The translations under genes were made by a program, and so were the position numbers. A DNA stretch of 64,000 nt from Paenibacillus glucanolyticus NBRC 15330 (lineage in GTDB: Bacteria > Bacillota > Bacilli > Paenibacillales > Paenibacillaceae), in the NCBI RefSeq assembly GCF_004000885.1, contig NZ_BIMC01000002.1:124001-188000 (forward strand), given 5' to 3'. A model generated the notes under the pieces. That model made no database searches, was not told the origin of the DNA, and saw nothing but the letters and a program-made list of their open reading frames with translations. Positions 53,644 to 61,724 of this stretch are shown here, piece after piece; the first letter of the stretch is position 1; every line of letters begins with the position of its first letter.

Positions 53644-54588
53644 ATGCATCACATTCCGGGGCATCATCATATATCCATGCTCACGAAGAACGCTCCGTTA
53701 AATCATGAGTTTTATCATAAGAAATTGGGTTTGCGCAGAGTAAAGAAGACAGTCAATCAGGACAATCCTTCCATGTACCATTTGTTTTATGGGGATTTAA
53801 CTGGAAGTGCCGGGACCGAGCTATCTTTCTTCGAAATGCCTGCTGCAGGCAGAACGGTCCGCGGCACCAATGCGATTACGCAAATCGGGCTGCTTGTTCC
53901 CTCCTCAGATAGTCTGAAGTATTGGAAACAGCGGTTTGAACAATATGAAGTTACCCATGGTGACATGACCGAGTACGCAGGCAGAGAAGCGCTTCCATTC
54001 GATGATCCGGAAGGACTTCGCCTCATTCTGATTAACCATGACGGTGCCGAGGTACCGGCTGGTTGGGCAGCTTGGGAAGATTCCACGGTTGAACAGGAGC
54101 ACCGCATTCTGGGAATGGGGCCGGTTGAGATGACCGTACGCAATCTCGGAAAAATGGCGGCAATACTCACGGAAGTTCTTGGATATACCGAAGTTTCACG
54201 TTCGGAACATGAAGCGATATACCAGTCCGTTGAAGGGCAGGCGCTTGGTGAGATTGTAGTTAAGCAGCAGGATGGGCCAAGCGAAAGACCAGGACGGGGC
54301 AGTGTACACCATCTGGCGATCCGTGTAAACAACGAGGAGGAGCTCGCTTATTGGAATGAGGCTGTCATAGAACGGGGGTTCCAGTCGACGGGAATCATCG
54401 ACCGCTTTTATTTCAAGAGTCTGTATTTTCGCGAAGCGAACGGCATCTTATTTGAAATCGCGACGGACGGACCGGGCTTCACAGCAGATTCCAGCGTAGA
54501 AGAGCTGGGCAAGCGGCTGGACCTGCCGCCATTCTTAGAGGGCAAACGTGCTGAAATTGAAGCAAAACTGACACCATTAGATTCATAA
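53644..54588 (+). CDS. Ring-cleaving dioxygenase, two VOC domains (MhqO-like)
   Basis: This is a 314-residue protein with two glyoxalase/VOC domains (about 4-140 and 150-275). Metal residues are likely the His of GHHHISMLT, His226-type VHHLAIRV, and the Glu in NGILFEIATDGPGF. The match is to MhqO/MhqA-type ring-cleaving dioxygenases that Bacilli use against catechols and hydroquinones. ATG 53644 follows AGAGGTGGG. It is first in an operon with an LLM flavin oxidoreductase and an FMN reductase. Its place right after a catechol siderophore locus may matter. Confidence 0.9.
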   Translation: MHHIPGHHHISMLTKNAPLNHEFYHKKLGLRRVKKTVNQDNPSMYHLFYGDLTGSAGTELSFFEMPAAGRTVRGTNAITQIGLLVPSSDSLKYWKQRFEQYEVTHGDMTEYAGREALPFDDPEGLRLILINHDGAEVPAGWAAWEDSTVEQEHRILGMGPVEMTVRNLGKMAAILTEVLGYTEVSRSEHEAIYQSVEGQALGEIVVKQQDGPSERPGRGSVHHLAIRVNNEEELAYWNEAVIERGFQSTGIIDRFYFKSLYFREANGILFEIATDGPGFTADSSVEELGKRLDLPPFLEGKRAEIEAKLTPLDS

Positions 54589-54603
54589 AGGAGGCACCAC
54601 ATC

Positions 54604-55677
54604 ATGAAAGAATATCGTATTGATCCGGATAAAGGACTCGAAATCGGCATTTATTCCATCGGTGAGCATATGATCAATCCGCTGACCGGAACCCGCATTA
54701 GCGCTGAACAACGTATACATGAACTCATCGAGGCAGCGAAGCTGGCGGATGAAGCCGGATTGGACGTAGTTGCGGTAGGGGAAAGCCATCAGACTTATTT
54801 CACCACGCAAGCACATACGGTCATACTGGGCGCGATTGCCCAGGCAACAAAGAATATAAAAATCGCAAGCTCGGCCACGGTGCTGAGCACATCGGATCCG
54901 GTGCGTGTGTACGAGGATTTTGCTACGCTTGACCTGATCTCGAAGGGTCGTGCCGAAATTGTAGCCGGCCGCGGTTCACGTGTTGGGGCGTACAGCCTGC
55001 TTGGTTATGACGTGCGTGATTACGAGGAATTGTTTGAGGAAAAGATGGAGCTTCTGCTCAAAATCAATGCGGAAGAAACCGTAACCTGGGAGGGGCAGTT
55101 CCGTGCGCCGCTGAACCATGCGGCTATACTTCCGCAGCCTCAATCCGGAAGATTGCCGATCTGGCGCGCCGTCGGAGGACCGCCCGCGAGTGCAATCAAA
55201 GCAGGTTATGCCGGGGTTCCGATGATGCTGACCACGCTGGGCGGCCCGGCCAGGAACTTTAAGCTTGCGGTTGATGCGTACCGTGAAGCGCTGCAGCGCA
55301 GCGGATATGACCCTGCTCTGCTTCCGATAGCAACCACCGGCTTGTTATATACGGCAGAGAACTCGCAGGATGCGCTTCGTGAATACTATCCGCATATTAA
55401 TTCCGGCATGATGGCGCTCAAAGGCGGCGGTTATCCGAAGCAGCAATTCGCACAGTCAACGGATCACCGTGATGCGCTGATGATCGGGAGTCCGCAGCAG
55501 ATCATTGAGAAAATGCTCTATCAACATGAGCTGTACGGACAACAGCGCTTCTTGGCGCAGATCGACTTTGGCGGACTGCCATTTGATAAAATCGCCAAAA
55601 ACATTGAGCTTATTGCTACGGTCATAGCACCGGCGATCCGAAAGCATACGGCTAAAACAAAGGAGAATATCGGATGA
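54604..55677 (+). CDS. LLM-class flavin-dependent oxidoreductase
   Basis: This is a 357-residue bacterial-luciferase-like monooxygenase or reductase. The TIM-barrel motifs are GLDVVAVGESH, IASSATVLSTSDPVRVYEDFATLDLISKGRAEIVAGRGS and GGPPASAIKAG. The family needs reduced FMN or F420; the adjacent FMN reductase gene, overlapping by ATGA, points to FMN. The substrate is unknown. ATG 54604 follows AAGGAGG. It is the middle gene of the dioxygenase-LLM-FMN reductase operon. Confidence 0.92.
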   Translation: MKEYRIDPDKGLEIGIYSIGEHMINPLTGTRISAEQRIHELIEAAKLADEAGLDVVAVGESHQTYFTTQAHTVILGAIAQATKNIKIASSATVLSTSDPVRVYEDFATLDLISKGRAEIVAGRGSRVGAYSLLGYDVRDYEELFEEKMELLLKINAEETVTWEGQFRAPLNHAAILPQPQSGRLPIWRAVGGPPASAIKAGYAGVPMMLTTLGGPARNFKLAVDAYREALQRSGYDPALLPIATTGLLYTAENSQDALREYYPHINSGMMALKGGGYPKQQFAQSTDHRDALMIGSPQQIIEKMLYQHELYGQQRFLAQIDFGGLPFDKIAKNIELIATVIAPAIRKHTAKTKENIG

Positions 55678-56248
55678 AAATTGTAGGAATCGCCGGCTCG
55701 AACGTCGGCACCAAAACCAAAACGGCGATGGACTATACTTTGAATGCAGCCCGCGCTCAATATCCGAATGCCGAGATTACTTTGCTGGATTTGGCGGAAT
55801 ACACCATCGTGTTTGGGGATGGAAGGGATTATCGCGAGTATGATGGAGATACGAAATATGTGGCCGAAACGATTATGGAGGCAGACGCAATCATCATCGG
55901 AACGCCTACTTTCCAAGCTTCGATTCCGGCAACGCTTAAAAATATCTTTGACTTATTGCCAGTGAACGCATTTCGCGGCAAGGTGGTCAGCATGCTGGCG
56001 ACAGCAGGATCAGCCCGGCATTTTCTGATGATAGAACAGCAGTTAAAGCCTTAAAGCCAATTCTGTCTTACATGAAGGCACATATCGTACCAACCTACGT
56101 GTTTATCGAGGAAAAGGATTTTCACCGCAATGAGATCGTAAATGATGATATTCTCTTTCGGATTGATCGGCTGGTGGAAGATACGGTAATGCATCTGAAC
56201 GTGCTGACAGCCATTCAGGAAGCCAAAGATGCAGCCTATGATTTTTGA
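55674..56248 (+). pseudogene. NADPH-dependent FMN reductase, frameshifted by an 8-bp tandem duplication
   Basis: The gene starts MKIVGIAGSNVGTKTKTA, a flavodoxin-like FMN reductase (SsuE/azoreductase type), and is open for 126 codons to a TAA at 56052-56054. The sequence TTAAAGCC occurs twice in tandem (56043-56050 and 56051-56058). With one copy removed, the frame continues as EQQLKPILSYMKAHIVPTYVF to a TGA at 56246, giving a normal 188-residue reductase. The truncated form lacks the last third. It is either a recent inactivation, a reversible slip or an assembly error. It should supply FMNH2 to the LLM enzyme. Confidence 0.88.
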
Positions 56249-56285
56249 TAAGATGAAGACACGCAATAGATAAGGTAAGATGAAC

Positions 56286-56330
56286 AAGGGGTTATCCTCT
56301 GCGTAATTGCAGAAAGGATAACCCCTTTGT
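56286..56330. terminator. Bidirectional terminator after the FMN reductase gene
   Basis: AAGGGGTTATCCT and AGGATAACCCCTT form a 13-bp stem, with an inner CTGC/GCAG pair, followed by a T run. Confidence 0.9.
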
Positions 56331-56417
56331 TGGTGTTCCGTTGGACTTAAGATATCGGGAGATAATCATTCAGGCTCAGCGAACCGTGTCATTCTTGCAG
56401 TTCGTTGAATCAGAATA

Positions 56418-57803
56418 TCACTTCGGATTCCGCAGGCCTTTAGGCAGATGATTCTTAAGCTGACCGCCGCTGGATTTGCCCCAGCCGATGGGGAGTCCAT
56501 CTGTAGTCACTAAAGTCCACCCCCGGTATTCGGAAGGAATCGAAAGCACCTCTCCCCGCAGATAGGCGGCTACTTCCGCCGAATCTGAGGCCAGATCCCA
56601 GCTTCTCGCAGCTTGGTCGCGTTTCAAGGACATAGCAAGGGCATGTGCGGGCTCGATCCGGTTCTTCTTCAGATGCGCCAGGTGAAGTCCTGCACGGGGC
56701 ATCTTCAGTCCCTTAAGCTGCTGGTCATTCCAATCCCAGCCTTCGCTGACCGGGAGCCAGTACAGCTCCTCGCCAAACAAGATCGGTCTGCCGCCGCTAA
56801 GCTCAAAGCCGGGGATGTCCTGCTTCGCCCAGTCCAGAAACGCGTCCAACGCGGACTGCGCAGGGGGTTGATTGCCGCTCTGTCTTGATTTAGCCGGAAG
56901 TTTGCTGTTTGTTGACAACGACTCCATGTTCTGACTTACAACTCCGGCAGGCGATTTGGTCAAGACGGCAACAAAATGCCCCTCGCCGCGTTCCAGATGC
57001 GGCCATAAACGCTTCATTTCTCTCAGTTCCATGTCGGGATACTGCTTGAGAATATGCCCGACCATTTCCTCGTTCTCGGCTTTATTGAATGTACAGGTGG
57101 AATAAGCCAGCGTTCCTCCGGGTTTGAGCATGTGGTAGGCCTCCTGGACAATGTCCCACTGCCGGGAAGCACACAGTTCCACATGATCGTGGGACCATTC
57201 GGCAATGGCTGCGGCGTCCTTTCGAAACATGCCTTCACCGGAGCATGGAGCATCAAGCATGATCCGGTCAAAGCAGGCAACGAAACGGCGGGATAGCTGG
57301 TCCGGGGCCGCACTCGTAACAACAGTATTCTTAATGCCCATACGCTCCACGTTCTCGGCCAGGATCCGTGCCCGTTCGGGGTGGATTTCGTTAGAAACGA
57401 GCAGCCCTTGCCCCATCATCTTGGACGCAATATGGCTTGTCTTACCGCCGGGAGCCGCTGCAAGATCCAGGATGGTCTCCCCGGGCTGAGGATCCAGCAG
57501 TTCTACTGCGGACATTGCAGAGGGCTCCTGAATATAATATAGTCCGGCGGCATGGTAGGGGTGCTTGCCTGGACGCTCGTTATCATCATAATAATATCCG
57601 CTGTCACACCAAGGCACCGCTGTCAGGTGGAATTGGCGAATCAGGTTCTTTAGGTTGTCTGCGTCATGAACCGCTTTCAGCCGGTTTAGGCGCAGTCCAT
57701 GGGTGCGGGGCGAATCGTAGCTGTCCCAGAAGTCATATGAAGCATCTCCGAGTATTTCATTCATACTGGTAACATAGCCTACAGGCAATAGTTCCTTTCT
57801 CAT
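56418..57803 (-). CDS. RsmF-like RNA m5C methyltransferase, copy 2
   Basis: This is a 461-residue NOL1/NOP2/Sun-family methyltransferase. The SAM motif is DLAAAPGGKTSHIA, and the catalytic cysteines are in DAPCSGEGMFRKD and STCTFNKAE. A short linker leads to an RsmF-type C-terminal domain ending in GWGKSSGGQLKNHLPKGLRN. It is clearly paralogous to the copy at 32657-34270 (shared VPWCDSGYYYDDNERPGKHP region) but has a much shorter linker. The two may modify different cytosines. ATG 57803 has AAGGAG 12 bases upstream, slightly far. It is monocistronic. Confidence 0.9.
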   Translation of the reverse strand: MRKELLPVGYVTSMNEILGDASYDFWDSYDSPRTHGLRLNRLKAVHDADNLKNLIRQFHLTAVPWCDSGYYYDDNERPGKHPYHAAGLYYIQEPSAMSAVELLDPQPGETILDLAAAPGGKTSHIASKMMGQGLLVSNEIHPERARILAENVERMGIKNTVVTSAAPDQLSRRFVACFDRIMLDAPCSGEGMFRKDAAAIAEWSHDHVELCASRQWDIVQEAYHMLKPGGTLAYSTCTFNKAENEEMVGHILKQYPDMELREMKRLWPHLERGEGHFVAVLTKSPAGVVSQNMESLSTNSKLPAKSRQSGNQPPAQSALDAFLDWAKQDIPGFELSGGRPILFGEELYWLPVSEGWDWNDQQLKGLKMPRAGLHLAHLKKNRIEPAHALAMSLKRDQAARSWDLASDSAEVAAYLRGEVLSIPSEYRGWTLVTTDGLPIGWGKSSGGQLKNHLPKGLRNPK

Positions 57804-57951
57804 TCGTTAAATAGCTCCTTCTATAGAATAAATAGCATCTTGAAGTGTAAAGGCAAAAAAACTCCTGTTCAGAGTTGATCGTTCTCTGGCTTTAAGGAAT
57901 CGGTCATTAGTTTATCACGTTGTTGCGGTACTAGTAAAGAAATGTCAAGCT

Positions 57952-57988
57952 AAAAAAGGGCTGCCCTCTATACGAAGAGGGCAGCCCT
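57952..57988 (-). terminator. Terminator of the GGDEF gene
   Basis: AGGGCTGCCCTCT and AGAGGGCAGCCCT form a perfect 13-bp stem, followed on the minus strand by TTTTTT. Confidence 0.95.
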
Positions 57989-57998
57989 GCCGCCTGTG

Positions 57999-59162
57999 TT
58001 ATCCGGCAGATTCCTTCGGTTCTGCTGACGCGGTTTTCATGGACCGGTAATCGGACACCTTGTTCTTGCCGTTTGTCTTCGAATGATACATCGCTTTGTC
58101 TGCCTGTTTCATAAGCTCGTCACCACGAACGCCTTTGCGCAGCACGCTGTACCCGATACTGAGGGTTACGATGGTTTCGCTTGCCACCCTGGCCCGAATA
58201 TTCTCGGCAACCTGAGCGGGCTTGACCTTGCGGTCAACCACCAAGGCGACCAGTTCCTCGCCGCCATACCGGCCTGTAATCCCGATTCCTTCAAGCTCTT
58301 CCTCCATAATGGCGGCGACTTGCTTCAGCACTTCATCGGCTCTGGCATGGCCCTGCGTATCGTTGAGTTTCTTGAAATTATCGATGTCACAGAAAATGGC
58401 GGATATTTTCAGTTCCTGCGACGTGTAATGATCAAGATACTTCATAAAATGCCTTCGATTGTATAGCCCTGTCAATCCGTCTGTGATGGCAGAGCGGTAT
58501 ATGGATTGCATCAGCTCGACGATGCGTCTGAATAAAATGAAAAATACAATGCTGTAGAACAGCACCGGCAGCGCGAGCGCAAACCCTTGAAGTACAGAAG
58601 CCAGGGTGTTTGAATAGGTATGTATGGATTGCAAAATACCCCAAACGGTGTACACGGCAAGCCCCATCGCATATTTAACCGGTTGTCCGATACGAGGGGT
58701 TACCTTGACAAAAGCCAGGTAGAGGGCAACGAATTGAAAACAATCAAAATATATGCTCTGCCATATCGGATCTAGGGTGAAAGGAAGGAAAGAAGGAAGA
58801 ATGAGCGGAAGCACAAGCAGTGCGGCTGACAGCAATGGAAGCCAGTAATGCACGGTCTTGATTTTACGGTACAGCATGACAACCGAGACGTTCAGCAGGA
58901 CAAACGAAAAAAGCTGGATAAAACGTAAAATGTCCGATTCCGGTGAAAAAACAGGCATTTCCGTCAATGCTGAATGGATGTTCAGACCCTCGTATGTCAT
59001 AATAAAGAGGAAAGCTGCCGCCATATAAAGGTAAGCATTCTTGCGCTGCTTGCTGTACATAAACAGACACATGATCAGCATCATGAGGGCGATATACGCT
59101 CCGCATACAGCAAATATGGTGGGTAGTGGAGAAGTGGACCAGTAGCTCAATTCATAGGACAA
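57999..59162 (-). CDS. Membrane-bound GGDEF protein (probable diguanylate cyclase)
   Basis: This is a 387-residue protein with seven to eight N-terminal helices (to about 225) and a GGDEF domain (about 230-370). The domain has ITDGLTGLYNRRHF and CDIDNFKKLND. The signature reads GGEEL at 300-304, so the last Phe is Leu, and the usual HxxGD motif is HARAD. The inhibitory RxxD site is absent. Metal-binding Asp and Glu are kept, so c-di-GMP synthesis is possible but not certain. The start is TTG 59162, nine bases after AGGAG. It diverges from the glycosyltransferase gene. Confidence 0.88.
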   Translation of the reverse strand: MSYELSYWSTSPLPTIFAVCGAYIALMMLIMCLFMYSKQRKNAYLYMAAAFLFIMTYEGLNIHSALTEMPVFSPESDILRFIQLFSFVLLNVSVVMLYRKIKTVHYWLPLLSAALLVLPLILPSFLPFTLDPIWQSIYFDCFQFVALYLAFVKVTPRIGQPVKYAMGLAVYTVWGILQSIHTYSNTLASVLQGFALALPVLFYSIVFFILFRRIVELMQSIYRSAITDGLTGLYNRRHFMKYLDHYTSQELKISAIFCDIDNFKKLNDTQGHARADEVLKQVAAIMEEELEGIGITGRYGGEELVALVVDRKVKPAQVAENIRARVASETIVTLSIGYSVLRKGVRGDELMKQADKAMYHSKTNGKNKVSDYRSMKTASAEPKESAG

Positions 59163-59270
59163 ATCGATTCACTCCTGAAAAGGGATAGGTTTCCTTTGCA
59201 TGAAACATATGTTCTAATATATCATATCGAAAAAGAATCTGAAAAGAGATTTAGAGAAAGGGGGATCCCC

Positions 59271-60407
59271 ATGAAACTTCTTCAGGCATTATTTTTCCCT
59301 CCAGAACAACCAGGTGGCGTCTCGTCCATGATTCCTTATTTGCAGGAGCGTTTTCATTCTTCCCGTTGGGAGATGGAGATGTTCTGGCTGCCCAAGCGGA
59401 TCCGCAACAAAGGCCATGAGGATCCAATATTCCATACCTTTGATTGGAGAGAATACGAAGAAAGTCCGATAGTTGCCAAATACCTTCAAACGTACCGGGA
59501 CTATCTGTGGTGGACGCGTCTGCGCATTCAAAAGCCTTATGATCTCATTCATAGTCATCATCCCATTGCAGGCATGGCCATGAAAGCCGTATTCCCCGAG
59601 GTTCCGCTGATTCAAACCGTGCATTCCAGTTACGAGCGTGAGCTCATTCTGAACGGAAGGATCAAGGAGGGGGGGCTTGAGCACCGATTCCTGGTTTCTT
59701 TGTACAGGGAGCTCGAATATATCAGTGACCGCCTGCTGACGGTATCAAATTCCTTCAAGGCTTACATGTCGCCGTATGTGAACACGCCTGAATCGATCGG
59801 GGTTATCCATAACGGATTTGACGATAAGCGATTTAAGCCGGTTCCTCATGAAAATGCGGTGCCTCAGCTTATTACGGTATGCCGTCTGGTGCCTGCCAAA
59901 GGATTGGATATTCTGCTTCAAGCCTGCGCGGAGCTGAAACGGAAGGGATACGATTACGTCCTTCATATTATCGGCGACGGACCTTCCCGTCAGGAGCTTG
60001 AGGAGATGGCGAAGGAGCTCGACATTTACCAGGAGACGATTTTTTATGGATATACGCTGCATCCCGAGGAATTTATGCCGTTCTTTGACATCTTTGTCCT
60101 GCCTTCAAGAGCGGAAGCGTTCGGCTCGGTGTTTGCAGAGGCTGCGTTAAGCTCGCTGGCCCTGGTCGGCACTGACGTTGGCGGTATTGCCGAGCAGATT
60201 GAGGACGGGGTGAACGGCTTGCTTGTACCGGCGGAAGACCCGATGGCATTGAGTGTTGCACTCGAGAAGGTCATCAGTGATCCGTTGTATCGTTATGAGC
60301 TTGCCCGAACCGCTTCGGATAAGGCGAAGAACCAGTACTCCCTGGCCAGGTCGGTGAATGAACTGAAGAAAATGTATTTGAAATTTCAACCCCAGATAGA
60401 GAGTTAG
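59271..60407 (+). CDS. Glycosyltransferase family 4
   Basis: This is a 378-residue GT-B glycosyltransferase. The acceptor half begins ALFFPPEQPGGVSSMIPYL, and the nucleotide-sugar half has VCRLVPAKGLDILL, IIGDGPSRQELE and the GT4 E-x7-E motif in SRAEAFGSVFAEA. It transfers a sugar from a nucleotide donor, probably in cell-envelope or glycolipid synthesis; the substrate is unknown. ATG 59271 follows AAAGGGGG. yhaO starts nine bases after its stop, so these genes form one transcript. Confidence 0.92.
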   Translation: MKLLQALFFPPEQPGGVSSMIPYLQERFHSSRWEMEMFWLPKRIRNKGHEDPIFHTFDWREYEESPIVAKYLQTYRDYLWWTRLRIQKPYDLIHSHHPIAGMAMKAVFPEVPLIQTVHSSYERELILNGRIKEGGLEHRFLVSLYRELEYISDRLLTVSNSFKAYMSPYVNTPESIGVIHNGFDDKRFKPVPHENAVPQLITVCRLVPAKGLDILLQACAELKRKGYDYVLHIIGDGPSRQELEEMAKELDIYQETIFYGYTLHPEEFMPFFDIFVLPSRAEAFGSVFAEAALSSLALVGTDVGGIAEQIEDGVNGLLVPAEDPMALSVALEKVISDPLYRYELARTASDKAKNQYSLARSVNELKKMYLKFQPQIES

Positions 60408-60416
60408 GGATCGGCT

Positions 60417-61724
60417 ATGGCTTCTTTTCGATTTATTCATACCGCAGATTTACACCTGGACAGTCCGTTTATCGGCATAAGCGGACTTGATGACAGCTTG
60501 CGGTCTTTCGTTCAAGATTCGACTTTTCGCGCGCTGGATCAGCTCGTTCGGCTCGCCATGGATCAACAGGTTGATTTTATCGTGATCAGCGGGGATATCT
60601 ATGACAGCTCCAACATCTCGCTTCGGGCACAGCTCCGATTCATGGAGGCCCTTGAGCGTTTGGGTAAGGAAGGGATTGCGGTATATGCGATTCATGGCAA
60701 CCATGATCCGCTGGACAGTACCAAGCTCTCGATGACGCTGCCCTCCCATGTCCATGTGTTTGGGGGCGAGCCTGCCAGCGTAACGGCGGTTCGTCGTTCA
60801 GACCGTGAAGAGGTGGCGGTCATTACCGGGATGTCGTATCCAACCTCGAAGGTAACGGATAATATTGCGATACGATATCCAGCCCCAACCAGCGGGTTGT
60901 ATCAGATTGGACTGCTGCATGCCAATGTGGACGGAGACCCGCAGCACGAAACCTATGCGCCCTGCTCGAAAAAGGATTTGATCCACGCCGGATTTCATTA
61001 CTGGGCGCTCGGACATATTCATTCCCGTCGTACCTTGCAGGAATCTCCTTACATTGTCTATCCGGGCAATATCCAGGGACGCCACGTTCGGGAGACCGGC
61101 CCCAAGGGTTGTTATGTCGTCGATGTTGATGAAGATTTCAACACGAAGCTCTGTTTCCATGAGCTGGATTCCATGCGCTGGAACGTTGTAGAAGCTCCTA
61201 TCGATTCTACCCAGGACGTCGATGCGTGGAGGCTGTCGCTGGAGCGGATTCTTACGCACACGTCCCGGGAGAACCCGGAGCAGCTGAGCATGATCCGGGT
61301 TCGGATCACGGGTCGAAGCCCGGTTCATCGCCAGCTTGAAAGCGGATCTGTGCTGGATGAGCTGCTGGCCGATCTGCGTAGAAGAGAGGCTGCGAAGGGA
61401 CGGATGTCCGGTTATCGCGGCTGCGTCTGGATTGAGAGCTTCACGCTTCAATCGGGGAACGCAATCGATACAGAGCGGCTGCTGCAGGAGGACAGCTTTG
61501 CGGGGGATTTGCTTCGGCTCGCCAGGCAGGAACAGGGAAGGCTTCATGAGCCGGATGGAGTTGCTGCCAGGAGTGTGGAGCCTTTGCTTGAGCACGCCGA
61601 AATCCGGTCTCTGCTCGATGACACAAGCCCGGAAGAGATGCTGGATTGGCTTCGCAGGGCAGAGGAACTGACGCTGGGGTTACTGCTGCGTGACCGTTCG
61701 CAGGGGGAAGGTGCCGGAGCATGA
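60417..61724 (+). CDS. yhaO: DNA repair metallophosphoesterase, YhaO (SbcD/Mre11-like)
   Basis: This is a 435-residue calcineurin-type nuclease. Metal motifs are HTADLHLDSPF (Asp11, His13), ISGDIYD, IHGNHDP and LGHIHSRR, as in SbcD/Mre11. It works with the ATPase YhaN, encoded next, in processing DNA ends. The C-terminal 160 residues form the capping region. GGGATCGGCT precedes ATG 60417, a weak site, and close spacing to the GT4 gene suggests coupling. The stop overlaps yhaN by ATGA. Confidence 0.92.
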   Translation: MASFRFIHTADLHLDSPFIGISGLDDSLRSFVQDSTFRALDQLVRLAMDQQVDFIVISGDIYDSSNISLRAQLRFMEALERLGKEGIAVYAIHGNHDPLDSTKLSMTLPSHVHVFGGEPASVTAVRRSDREEVAVITGMSYPTSKVTDNIAIRYPAPTSGLYQIGLLHANVDGDPQHETYAPCSKKDLIHAGFHYWALGHIHSRRTLQESPYIVYPGNIQGRHVRETGPKGCYVVDVDEDFNTKLCFHELDSMRWNVVEAPIDSTQDVDAWRLSLERILTHTSRENPEQLSMIRVRITGRSPVHRQLESGSVLDELLADLRRREAAKGRMSGYRGCVWIESFTLQSGNAIDTERLLQEDSFAGDLLRLARQEQGRLHEPDGVAARSVEPLLEHAEIRSLLDDTSPEEMLDWLRRAEELTLGLLLRDRSQGEGAGA

